From: an uncultured Dysgonomonas sp.
Lineage (GTDB): Bacteria; Bacteroidota; Bacteroidia; Bacteroidales; Dysgonomonadaceae
Assembly: GCA_937875275.1 (NCBI GenBank)
Contig: CALNCC010000129.1
Span: forward strand, 1-35,879
Length of the DNA stretch: 35,879 nt
Direction: 5' to 3'
A model generated the notes under the pieces. The model was not told the origin of the DNA and made no database searches. It saw only the letters and a program-made list of their open reading frames with translations. The position numbers and the translations under genes are program-made. This document shows, in pieces, positions 16,256 through 24,306 of the stretch (position 1 is the stretch's first letter; every line of letters starts with the position of its first letter).

Positions 16256-17164
16256 ATGGCTAAGAAACTGGTTTTAGGAAGAGGGCTTGGAGCGTTGATA
16301 ACGATAGATGAGGTGAAAACCGAAGGGTCGTCGTCGATCAACGAGATAGAATTGTCTAAGATAAAGGCAAATCCCGATCAACCTCGTACCATCTTCGAAG
16401 AAGAAGCATTGGAAGAACTATCTATGTCTATCAAACAATTGGGTATAATACAGCCTATTACGTTGCGAAAAATAGATGAGGATTCTTTCCAGATCATAGC
16501 CGGTGAACGCCGATACAGAGCATCTCTGATGGCTGGGTTGACAACCATTCCTGCATATGTGAAAACTGCGGAAGACGACACTGTGATGGAAATGGCGTTG
16601 ATCGAAAATATTCAACGTGAAGACCTGAACGCCATTGAAATAGCATTAGCCTATCAAAAACTTATAGATACATACGATCTTACTCAAGAAGAATTGAGTA
16701 AACGTGTCGGTAAGAAAAGAACGACCATCGCCAATTATATACGCCTATTGAAACTCCCTGCCGAAGTTCAGATGGGGCTGAGAGACAAAAAAATAGACAT
16801 GGCTCATGCCCGCACCTTATTGACAATCGAGGACACTCCGTCTCAACTCGAATTGTATGAGTTGATTATTGACGAAGGGTTGTCGGTTCGTAAAGTTGAA
16901 GAATATGTTCGGGCTATTAGCAGTGGGGAGCAACTTGGCGATATAAGGAAAGAAGAAAAAGTTGTTGACAGAATAAAAAAGGGGGGGGGGAAGAAAGCCT
17001 CTTCGGAAGAATTTGACCTGCTAAGCAGTCATTTATCCAAGTTCTTCGAAACAAAAGTGCAGATATCTTGTGGTGAAAACGGGAAAGGCAAAATAACGAT
17101 ACCTTTCAAGACTGAAGAAGAATTTGAACATCTCATCTCCATATTTGATAATATAAAACGATAA
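16256..17164 (+). CDS. parB: Chromosome-partitioning protein ParB (Spo0J)
   Basis: ParB binds parS sites near the origin, spreads as a CTP-dependent clamp and is moved by ParA. The 302-residue product has the N-terminal ParB/sulfiredoxin-fold domain with NPDQPRTIFEEEALEEL, IQPITLR and AGERRYRASLMAGL (CTP-binding boxes), ENIQREDLNAIEIALAYQKL, then the central helix-turn-helix LTQEELSKRVGKKRTTIANYIRLLKLP, a linker and a C-terminal dimerisation domain (about 255-302). The linker contains A6 followed by G10 (16975-16990), coding Lys-Lys-Gly-Gly-Gly-Lys-Lys at about 241-247; slippage here would remove only the dimerisation domain. It starts 46 bases after parA. Confidence 0.96.
   Translation: MAKKLVLGRGLGALITIDEVKTEGSSSINEIELSKIKANPDQPRTIFEEEALEELSMSIKQLGIIQPITLRKIDEDSFQIIAGERRYRASLMAGLTTIPAYVKTAEDDTVMEMALIENIQREDLNAIEIALAYQKLIDTYDLTQEELSKRVGKKRTTIANYIRLLKLPAEVQMGLRDKKIDMAHARTLLTIEDTPSQLELYELIIDEGLSVRKVEEYVRAISSGEQLGDIRKEEKVVDRIKKGGGKKASSEEFDLLSSHLSKFFETKVQISCGENGKGKITIPFKTEEEFEHLISIFDNIKR
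16981..16990 (+). repeat. Poly-G tract (G10, preceded by A6) inside parB
   Basis: Ten consecutive G after six A, spanning codons 242-245 of parB, in the linker before the dimerisation domain. The frame is kept as written. Confidence 0.9.
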
Positions 17165-17201
17165 ACGACGTTCGAATTATTTAATGGATCGAAGAGCGAC
17201 A

Positions 17202-17933
17202 ATGATGAAAAATCGGTTTTTATTTTGCATATTTATGGTTGGTTTAAGTTTTGTGCTTTCGTTGAACGCGCAAGTTATAGATACAACCATAGTTGTAAAA
17301 GGAATAGAAAAAACGGTACAGCCATCCGACTCCCTGTTCAACGATTCCATATCACGCATGTTCGAATCGGTATTGAAGACCGACGAGAAATTAAAAGACG
17401 AGAAAATTGTTATCGGAACAGAAACGAAAGCCGAATTTAAACCTGATCCGACACGCGCAGTCTTATATACATTGATATTCCCCGGCATGGGGCAAATATA
17501 TAATCGCAAATACTGGAAGCTGCCCATAGTATATGGCGGCTTTATCGGTATCACATATGCCATCACATGGAATGGCAACATATACCATGACTATTCGAAT
17601 GGATATCGTGATTTGGTAACAGGAGAAGGCGATAGCTGGAAAAGCCTGTTGTCGGCACGAACTGTTCAGGAGATAGAATCAGATCCTTCACTGAAAGAGA
17701 CATACCGTGCTACTTTCAAGCGGAAGAAGGATTATTATAGACGAAATCGCGACCTCGCCGTTTTTGCGATGGTGGGTCTGTACGCTCTTTGTATGATTGA
17801 TGCCTATGTCGATGCCCAACTTTACGACTTTGATGTCTCACCCGACCTTTCGATGAGGGTAGAGCCTGTTGTTTGGGGTCCCGACGGGCGTTCCAATTTT
17901 GCAGTCGGACTGCAATGCAGTGTCCGATTTTAG
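17202..17933 (+). CDS. DUF5683 domain protein, membrane or exported
   Basis: The 243-residue product matches the DUF5683 family typically found directly after parB in Bacteroidetes; its function is not known. It opens with a signal peptide or membrane anchor (MMKNRFLFCIFMVGLSFVLS, then LNAQ). The family block PTRAVLYTLIFPGMGQIYNRKYWKLPIVYGGFIGITYAITWNG covers residues about 84-126 and contains a probable membrane segment; a second hydrophobic stretch (LAVFAMVGLYALCMIDAYVDAQLY) lies near residue 185. I chose the ATG at 17202 because it begins directly at the signal peptide; the ATG at 17184 would add six polar residues and is also possible. It sits between parB and a lytic transglycosylase, hinting at an envelope role. 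Confidence 0.85.
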   Translation: MMKNRFLFCIFMVGLSFVLSLNAQVIDTTIVVKGIEKTVQPSDSLFNDSISRMFESVLKTDEKLKDEKIVIGTETKAEFKPDPTRAVLYTLIFPGMGQIYNRKYWKLPIVYGGFIGITYAITWNGNIYHDYSNGYRDLVTGEGDSWKSLLSARTVQEIESDPSLKETYRATFKRKKDYYRRNRDLAVFAMVGLYALCMIDAYVDAQLYDFDVSPDLSMRVEPVVWGPDGRSNFAVGLQCSVRF

Positions 17934-17970
17934 AAAATAAAGCTGCTCCGCAGCTAAATAGAAAGCTTGT

Positions 17971-19911
17971 ATGTTAAAGAAAGCAGTCGCAATAGTGATC
18001 GCTTCATTCCTGTTATTGTTCATAGGAGTTGAAGCGCAAGAATTTGTACCCTTACAGATCGATTCAATAGATTTTCCTGACGATGTAAAACATAATCACG
18101 ATGACCTACTGACCGAGTGGAGCAAAAATGTTGAATATTATGACAATTGTACCTCGCTAAGTGATGACCCAATATTTTGCGAAGATTCTATATATATAGA
18201 GCGTTTATATGCTTTGCCAACCAAAATGGAGATGGTATATAATCAATCAGTCAGAAAATTTATAGAAATGTATGCCGGGCGTAGCCGAACACAAGTTAGC
18301 ATTATGTTGGGCAAGGGTAAATTTTATTTTCCATTGTTCGAGAAAGAGCTTGATAAAGCGGAAATGCCACTCGAATTGAAATACTTACCGGTTATCGAAT
18401 CGGCACTGAATCCTATTGCCAAGTCGCGGGCAGGGGCAACCGGAATCTGGCAATTCATGGCACCCACAGGGCGTATGTATGGGTTGGAAATAAACAGTTT
18501 GGTAGATGAGCGACGAGACCCCGAGAAAGCAACACGTGCGGCTGTTCAGTTTATGAGGCATCTACATAATATATTCAACGATTGGACTTTGGTTATCGCG
18601 GCATATAACTGTGGGCAAGGCAATGTGAGCAAGGCAATGGCAGCAAGTGGTGGCAAAACCGATTTTTGGGATATATATCCCTATTTGCCAAAGGAGACAC
18701 GAAATTATGTACCCATCTTCATTGCAGCAACATATATAATGAACTACTACGACAAGCATAATATATGCCCGTCCGAATGTCCGTTACCTCCGGCAATGGA
18801 CACCGTAGTTGTGAAAAATAACATTCATTTTCAGCAGATATCAGATGTGTTACACGTAGGTGTTGAAGATTTGCAGATGTATAATCCACAGTTCCTTGCA
18901 AATATTATTCCCGGTAATTATAAGGAATATACACTGAATATGCCGATAAAGAAAATATCGGAGTATATAGTGAGGGAAGATGTGATACGTACACATCGCG
19001 CAGACGAATTGCTGACTCATCGCAAATTAGCCGGATTAGATGTTGTTGGTGGAGGGCCATTAGGTGCAAGGTTAGTCTCGCATCGTGCAAAAAAAGGGGA
19101 TAAGCTGGCTACCATAGCAGATAAGTACGGGGTAACCGTAGCACAGCTCAAAGCATGGAATATATTGAGCACGAATAGTGTACCCGCAACACGAACTTTG
19201 AAAGTGTATGTGTCGGACAATAATAATAACGAGACATCTGTAGAAGAGGGTCGGACATTTGTTTTTATGACAGACGAAGAAACCGGAGAATTATACTGGG
19301 GGGTAAAAAGACTTGTGAGAAAATCTGAATCAGCGACAACATATCATACGATAAAGAGCGGAGAGACATTGGGTGGCATCGCCAAGAAATATGGTGTTAC
19401 TACCACAAACCTGAAGCTATGGAATGGAACGAAAGCGAATCGTCTCATCGCTGGAAAACAATTGAAAGTAGAGAATAATTCGTTGGTCGAAGTCGAAGAA
19501 TTTGATCGTCTTCCTGCACCCGCACCCATCACAGCACAACAACTCGATACAGCATACGCAACATCTCTGCTGAACGATTACATAACCAAAGTTGAACAAG
19601 AGAGAGAGCCGATATCTTTGGAGGTTACTTTGCATTTGGGGATAGACGGTTACGATACCGGCTTGTCCGAGACAACACAAACAATATATCACAAGATCAG
19701 AAACGGAGAATCTCTGAAAGATGTCGCTTCCAGATACAATGTATCGGTAGATGAAATTCTTGAGTGGAACGAAATCACCCTTCGAGATGCAAAAATAGGA
19801 CAACGCATTCTTATATATATACCCGAAGATGGCATTGCCAGTAAAAAAGAAAGCAAAGAGCCCTACGACGAGGTGAAAGAAAAAGTGGCACTCACATGGA
19901 ATGTGAACTAA
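17971..19911 (+). CDS. MltD-like lytic transglycosylase with three LysM domains
   Basis: The enzyme cuts the glycan strand of peptidoglycan, leaving 1,6-anhydro-MurNAc ends. The 646-residue product has an N-terminal signal segment (VAIVIASFLLLFIGVEAQ), an SLT-type catalytic domain (about 125-260) with the catalytic Glu143 in PVIESALNP, the RAGATGIWQFMAPTGRMYGL motif and the AAYNCGQGNVSKA motif, then LysM domains at about 367-413, 456-501 and 570-618 that bind N-acetylglucosamine polymers. The order is that of MltD. The start ATG at 17971 lies 37 bases after the DUF5683 stop, so it is probably in the par operon. It ends before an AT-rich gap that carries the relA promoter box. Confidence 0.95.
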   Translation: MLKKAVAIVIASFLLLFIGVEAQEFVPLQIDSIDFPDDVKHNHDDLLTEWSKNVEYYDNCTSLSDDPIFCEDSIYIERLYALPTKMEMVYNQSVRKFIEMYAGRSRTQVSIMLGKGKFYFPLFEKELDKAEMPLELKYLPVIESALNPIAKSRAGATGIWQFMAPTGRMYGLEINSLVDERRDPEKATRAAVQFMRHLHNIFNDWTLVIAAYNCGQGNVSKAMAASGGKTDFWDIYPYLPKETRNYVPIFIAATYIMNYYDKHNICPSECPLPPAMDTVVVKNNIHFQQISDVLHVGVEDLQMYNPQFLANIIPGNYKEYTLNMPIKKISEYIVREDVIRTHRADELLTHRKLAGLDVVGGGPLGARLVSHRAKKGDKLATIADKYGVTVAQLKAWNILSTNSVPATRTLKVYVSDNNNNETSVEEGRTFVFMTDEETGELYWGVKRLVRKSESATTYHTIKSGETLGGIAKKYGVTTTNLKLWNGTKANRLIAGKQLKVENNSLVEVEEFDRLPAPAPITAQQLDTAYATSLLNDYITKVEQEREPISLEVTLHLGIDGYDTGLSETTQTIYHKIRNGESLKDVASRYNVSVDEILEWNEITLRDAKIGQRILIYIPEDGIASKKESKEPYDEVKEKVALTWNVN

Positions 19912-20032
19912 TATAGTCCGTATTTAAATTTTTCAAGGCTACTTTTTATCAAAAAGATCTCATTAACTAAAATAAAATAGGTACTTAAATATTAATAATC
20001 AATTAAGTTTTTTATTAGTTGATGCAATTTGC

Positions 20033-20040
20033 TATTTTTG
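20033..20040 (+). promoter_or_regulatory. Putative -7 box of relA/spoT
   Basis: TATTTTTG matches TAnnTTTG, 18 bases before the ATG at 20059. A nine-pair palindrome, ATCAATTAA (19998-20006) with TTAGTTGAT (20015-20023), lies just upstream and could be an operator. No -33 TTTG is visible. Confidence 0.5.
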
Positions 20041-20058
20041 TCCTCTTATTTCGGCACT

Positions 20059-22305
20059 ATGGGGGAAGAAAAAGAAATGTTATCAGAGGATATGTTGATT
20101 GAGTCGGCGTTCAACGCCTTACTCGACGACTACCTCAACACGAATCATCGACGCAAGATCGATATTATTAAAAAGGCTTTCAAGTTGGCCAACGATGCCC
20201 ACAAAGGGGCGCGTCGACGGTCGGGAGAGCCGTACATCATGCATCCGATAGCCGTTGCCCGCATTGTTTGCGGAGAAATGGGATTGGGTTCGACGTCTAT
20301 TTGTGCGGCGTTATTGCATGATGTTGTCGAAGACACAGACTATACGGTCGAAGACATAAAAAATCTGTTCGGAGAAAAGATCGCTCTGATAGTAGATGGG
20401 CTGACCAAAATTTCGAGTGGAGTTTTTCCGTCCAACGTATCTGCTCAGGCTGAAAATTTCCGTAAATTACTATTAACAATGTCCGAAGATGTGCGGGTTA
20501 TATTGGTCAAAATAGCCGATCGTCTGCACAATATGCGCACATTGGGCTCGATGACTCCGGCTAAACAATATAAGATTGCCGGAGAGACAATGTATATCTA
20601 CGCTCCCTTAGCGCATCGACTGGGCTTGTTTGCGATTAAAACAGAACTGGAAGAACTGAGCTTCAGATGGGAGAATCCTGAGATATATAAAGAAATAACT
20701 GATAAACTGGCATTGTCGTCTGCCAAGAGAAAAGATGTTTATCGGAATTTTGCAGACCCTGTCGTCCACAAACTTGATGAACTCGGTTTTAAATATGAAA
20801 TAAAAGCAAGAGAAAAGTCTGTCTTTTCTATTTGGAATAAGATGCAGGCGAAGGGCGTTCCGTTCGAAGAAATATACGACATATTTGCAGTACGTGTGAT
20901 TTTTGAGAACGAACCGGGATTGGACGAGAAGAAGAGGTGTTGGGATATATATTCGGTCATAACAGATATATATAAACTGCGCCCGGACAGAATACGAGAC
21001 TGGGTCAGCCGCCCTAAAGCAAATGGGTATCAGGCACTACATCTGACAGTCATGGGTCCCGATGGCGAATGGGTAGAGATACAGATCAGAAGCCGGAGAA
21101 TGGATGACATTGCCGAAAAGGGCTTTGCTGCTCATTGGAAATATAAAGAAGGGAGCATAGAAGAAGACACAGAACTGGATAAATGGTTGAAGACGATTAA
21201 GGAAATCCTTGAAAATCCGAGTCCTAATGCAATGGACTTTTTGGACACAATCAAACTGAACCTTTTCACACAGGAAATATTTGTTTTCACGCCCAAAGGA
21301 GATATCCGAACCTTGGGACAAGGAGCAACAGCACTCGACTTTGCATACGATTTACACTCCAATTTGGGCGATCAATGTATCGGAGCGAAAGTAAACCATA
21401 AATTGGTTCCACTGAGCTATAAATTAGAAAGTGGGGATCAGGTTGAGATTATAACATTGAAAAGCCAGAAGCCCCGAAAAGAGTGGCTATCCTTTGTTAC
21501 CACAGCTAAAGCTCGTTCTAAAATAGAGTATGCTCTACGTCGCGAACGCAGGATGAAAATTAAAGACGGAGAATCTTATCTTACCAAGCTGCTTACCGAA
21601 TTTTCGGTAGAGTTGACCCCGGTAGCGATGGATCGTGTCCTCAAATATTACAAACTAAAGAATAAAGACGAGCTATACTATGCCATCGGAAATAAAGATA
21701 TTGATTTGCCGCAGAAAGCCGAGAAATTCAAATCAATAATTAAAGATAATTCTACAAATACTCTCATGCGTTATATGAAGCGCATGTTTTTGAATGCGAA
21801 AAAAACAAATGCGGAAAATGAAGATCAACAATCAGTTGAAATTCCTAAGATAGACAAGAAGAAAACATATATCTTGAATGAAGATCTTCCCGAGTCGGCA
21901 TATCGAATAGCTCCATGCTGCAACCCGATACAGGGAGATAATGTATTTGGGTACATAGACGAAGAAGAACATAAAATAGATGTGCACGATATTAACTGTC
22001 CCGTAGGATTGAAACTGAAAGCCAGTGGCGGAAACAAAATAATCAATCTGAGATGGGGTAGTAGTAAAGCGCGGGATTTTAAGTCTACAATAAAGATAAG
22101 CGGGATAGACCGCTTAGGTCTGTTGAACGACGTAACGAAAGTAATCTCTTCTGAACTGTTGAACATAAAATCATTGAATATAGACACCAAGGAAGGAGTA
22201 TTTGAAGGGCGGCTCGAACTGTTTGTCAACGACGTAGATGTGGTAAAGAAACTGGTCTCGCGCCTGAAAATGATAGACGGAGTAGATACCGTAAAGAGAG
22301 AGTAA
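20059..22305 (+). CDS. relA: Bifunctional (p)ppGpp synthetase/hydrolase RelA/SpoT
   Basis: This enzyme makes and degrades the stringent-response alarmone (p)ppGpp. The 748-residue product has all Rel domains: an HD hydrolase domain with HDVVEDTDYT near residue 87 and KIADRLHNMRTL, a synthetase domain with FAVRVIFENEPGLDEKKRCWDIYSVI and RPKANGYQALHLTVMGPDGEWVEIQIRSRRMDDIAEKGFAAHWKYKEG, a TGS domain (IFVFTPKGDIRTLGQGATALDFAY), the zinc-finger-type CCNPIQGD...DINCP, and a C-terminal ACT domain. The conserved HD residues argue that it can hydrolyse as well as synthesise. I chose the ATG at 20059 because the longer frame starts at a TTG inside the promoter box. It ends before a new promoter, so rimP is a separate unit. 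Confidence 0.96.
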   Translation: MGEEKEMLSEDMLIESAFNALLDDYLNTNHRRKIDIIKKAFKLANDAHKGARRRSGEPYIMHPIAVARIVCGEMGLGSTSICAALLHDVVEDTDYTVEDIKNLFGEKIALIVDGLTKISSGVFPSNVSAQAENFRKLLLTMSEDVRVILVKIADRLHNMRTLGSMTPAKQYKIAGETMYIYAPLAHRLGLFAIKTELEELSFRWENPEIYKEITDKLALSSAKRKDVYRNFADPVVHKLDELGFKYEIKAREKSVFSIWNKMQAKGVPFEEIYDIFAVRVIFENEPGLDEKKRCWDIYSVITDIYKLRPDRIRDWVSRPKANGYQALHLTVMGPDGEWVEIQIRSRRMDDIAEKGFAAHWKYKEGSIEEDTELDKWLKTIKEILENPSPNAMDFLDTIKLNLFTQEIFVFTPKGDIRTLGQGATALDFAYDLHSNLGDQCIGAKVNHKLVPLSYKLESGDQVEIITLKSQKPRKEWLSFVTTAKARSKIEYALRRERRMKIKDGESYLTKLLTEFSVELTPVAMDRVLKYYKLKNKDELYYAIGNKDIDLPQKAEKFKSIIKDNSTNTLMRYMKRMFLNAKKTNAENEDQQSVEIPKIDKKKTYILNEDLPESAYRIAPCCNPIQGDNVFGYIDEEEHKIDVHDINCPVGLKLKASGGNKIINLRWGSSKARDFKSTIKISGIDRLGLLNDVTKVISSELLNIKSLNIDTKEGVFEGRLELFVNDVDVVKKLVSRLKMIDGVDTVKRE

Positions 22306-22374
22306 TCACCACGAGGTAAGATAGGCTTATCTGAAATAATAATTCAGTTGCTAAATGATATTAGTTCGTATAAA

Positions 22375-22406
22375 TTTGTCTGACAAATAGAAAAGTAGTA
22401 TATTTG
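22375..22406 (+). promoter_or_regulatory. Full Bacteroidetes-type promoter of rimP-nusA-infB
   Basis: TTTG at 22375-22378 is followed after exactly 20 bases by TATATTTG at 22399-22406, a complete -33/-7 pair. Transcription should start near 22413, leaving a ~60-base leader that contains the hairpin at 22429-22457. Confidence 0.75.
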
Positions 22407-22428
22407 TAATCGAAAATATTGAGGGAGA

Positions 22429-22457
22429 AGAGGGGGCGGCGTAGCTTCCTCTTTTTT
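22429..22457 (+). promoter_or_regulatory. Terminator-like leader hairpin (candidate attenuator) before rimP
   Basis: AGAGGGGG (22429-22436) can pair with CTTCCTCT (22445-22452), eight pairs with two G-U, directly followed by a run of six T. A competing stem uses GAGGGAG (22421-22427) with CTTCCTC (22445-22451). It lies between the promoter and the rimP ATG (22473), so it would stop the operon's own transcript rather than the previous gene's. NusA, encoded in this operon, acts on such hairpins in other bacteria; feedback is an inference. Confidence 0.6.
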
Positions 22458-22472
22458 ATTGATGCAGAAAGT

Positions 22473-22943
22473 ATGATCGAAAAAGCAGTAGTCAGAGATA
22501 TCGTAGAACAATTGGTGCAAGAAACAGACCTGTTTCTTGTAGACGTAATTGTTCGTGCAGGCAACATCATCATTGTCGAAGTAGACAGTGAATTGGAAGG
22601 TGTTTCCATAGATGATTGTATTACTTTGAGTAAGAAAATAGAATCGCAGCTCGACAGAGATGCTGAGGATTTTGAGTTAGAGGTAGGTTCGGCAGGCATA
22701 ACAAGCCCGTTTAAGATCCCACGCCAATATGAGAAAAACTGGGGTAATGAGGTGGAGGTCTTGACCAAAGCCGGACAAAAACTCTCCGGCATATTGAAAT
22801 CGTCTGACGAAGAAAAATTCACCTTCACTACAACCAAAATGGTGAAGCCCGAGGGTGCAAAAAAGAAAGTTGCTGTGGAAGAAGATTTCACTTTCAATTA
22901 TGATGAAGTAAAATATACAAAATATTTAATCAGGTTTAAATAA
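22473..22943 (+). CDS. rimP: Ribosome maturation factor RimP
   Basis: RimP helps assemble the 30S ribosomal subunit. The 156-residue product has the two-domain family layout: an N-terminal alpha/beta domain (residues ~1-83) with DLFLVDVIVRAGNIIIVEVDSELEGVSIDDCITLSKKIESQLDRDAEDFELEVGSAGI and a C-terminal Sm-like beta-barrel (~84-156) beginning at TSPFKIPRQYEKNWG. The ATG at 22473 gives MIEKAVVRDIVEQL; the longer reading frame from 22419 would run through the leader hairpin. Its stop is only 4 bases before nusA, the universally common rimP-nusA-infB order. Confidence 0.94.
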   Translation: MIEKAVVRDIVEQLVQETDLFLVDVIVRAGNIIIVEVDSELEGVSIDDCITLSKKIESQLDRDAEDFELEVGSAGITSPFKIPRQYEKNWGNEVEVLTKAGQKLSGILKSSDEEKFTFTTTKMVKPEGAKKKVAVEEDFTFNYDEVKYTKYLIRFK

Positions 22944-22947
22944 AGTT

Positions 22948-23769
22948 ATGGCAAAGAAAGAAGTTATCAGCCTAATTGATACATTCTCCGAATTTAAGGA
23001 GTTGAAGAATATTGACAGAATGACGATGATCAGTGTGCTCGAAGAGTCGTTCCGTAATGTAATTGCCAAGATGTTTGGGGCGAACGATAATTTTGACGTT
23101 ATCATCAATCCGGATAAGGGAGACCTTGAAATATGGCGCAACCGCACAATCGTTGAAGATGGAGAATTGGAAGACGAAAACACTCAGATATCTCTTTCCG
23201 AAGCAAAGAAAATCGATTCCGATTTCGAAGTGGGGGAAGATGTTACCGATGAAGTCTTCTTTGAGGACTTTGGACGAAGAGCTATATTGAATCTGCGTCA
23301 GACGTTGACGTCAAAGATATTAGAACTTCAGAAAGAAAGCCTGTTTAATAAGTATAACGAGAAAGTAGGAGAAATCGTTTCAGGTGAAGTGTACCAGATA
23401 TGGAAGCGCGAACTTCTTTTGTTAGACGACGATAAAGAAGAACTGCTGCTGCCAAAAACAGAACAAATACCAACAGACTTTTTCCGCAAAGGCGAGCATG
23501 TACGCGCTGTGGTGGAAAGAGTGGAAAACAAGAATAATAATCCGAAAATCATATTATCCCGCATCTCTCCGGTATTCCTTGAAAGACTACTCGAACTCGA
23601 AGTGCCGGAAATAAATGACGGGCTGATTACAATTAAAAAGATAGCTCGTATACCGGGAGAAAGAGCTAAAGTTGCCGTAGAATCGTATGATGACCGCATC
23701 GATCCCGTTGGAGCTTGTGTGGGTATGAAGGGATCACGTACATGGTATTGTGCGCGAGTTGAAGAATGA
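22948..23769 (+). pseudogene. nusA: NusA, N-terminal part (frameshifted in KH1)
   Basis: NusA binds RNA polymerase and modulates pausing, termination and antitermination. This frame codes the N-terminal RNA-polymerase-binding domain (about 1-130), the S1 domain (from about 135, KVGEIVSGEVYQIW) and the start of KH1 (KVAVESYDDRIDPVGACVGMKGSR, ending at residue 264). It then reads TWYCARVEE and stops. In the other forward frame, the expected continuation HGIVRELKNENIDIINYTS begins at base 23741. The family normally reads SRIHGIV; an original CGT-ATA-CAT losing one TA unit gives exactly the CGTACAT seen at 23737-23743. It is therefore one gene with a 2-base deletion, either real or a sequence error. 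NusA is essential in many bacteria, so an error or suppression is likely. Confidence 0.85.
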
Positions 23770-24202
23770 GAATATTGATATTATTAACTATACATCAAAT
23801 ACAAACTTGTATATTCAACGTGCCTTGAGCCCGGCTAAAATTACATCGGTAAAACTGCACGAAGAAGAAAAGAGAGCTGAAGTTCTTTTACGTCCTGAAG
23901 AAGTTTCTTTGGCGATAGGTAAAGGTGGCTTGAATATTCGTTTAGCAAGTATGCTCACCGGATATACGATAGATGTATACCGAGATATCGATGACTTCGA
24001 TGAAGAAGATATCTACTTGGATGAGTTCCGCGATGAGATAGAAGACTGGGTAATAGATCAGTTGAAAAAAGTGGGCTGTGTTACAGCTAAAAACGTTCTT
24101 GCCTTGAGCAAGGAAAAACTTGCTGCCGAAGCAGACCTTGAGGAAGCTACAGCAGAAGAAGTACTCTCAATACTGAGAGCCGAATTCGAAGACGGAGAAT
24201 AA
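23750..24202 (+). pseudogene. nusA: NusA, C-terminal part (second half of frameshifted gene)
   Basis: This is the rest of NusA. The matching frame begins at 23741 (HGI), with a GTG at 23750 as first possible start, overlapping the N-terminal frame by 20 bases. It codes the end of KH1 (VRELKNENIDIINYTS), IQRALSPAKITSV, the KH2 domain with its GKGG loop (VSLAIGKGGLNIRLASMLTGYTIDVYRD) and an acidic C-terminal tail with a helix-hairpin-helix-like QLKKVGCVTAKNVLALSKEKLAAEADL. With the first part the total is about 417 residues, the usual Bacteroidales NusA length. No decay elsewhere is visible, which favours a recent event or a sequencing error. infB follows with its own promoter. Confidence 0.85.
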
Positions 24203-24213
24203 GGCGGAGGCTA

Positions 24214-24245
24214 TTTGGTAAGTATGTGATTTCTTAATACTTTTG
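24214..24245 (+). promoter_or_regulatory. Full Bacteroidetes-type promoter of infB
   Basis: TTTG at 24214-24217, then 20 bases, then TACTTTTG at 24238-24245. It starts 12 bases after the nusA stop. The predicted start near 24252 leaves a leader of about 55 bases before the infB ATG (24307), so infB can be expressed without rimP-nusA. Confidence 0.72.
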
Positions 24246-24306
24246 TGATAATATATAAGTGAAGGCAGCGCATGGGCGTTGGTTCAGATTTAGAATAAAA
24301 AATTAT

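Noticed and set aside
23750..24202. The second nusA frame as a stand-alone KH-domain protein
   Set aside because: It begins in the middle of KH1 and together with the first frame rebuilds a normal NusA, so a frameshift is the simpler explanation.
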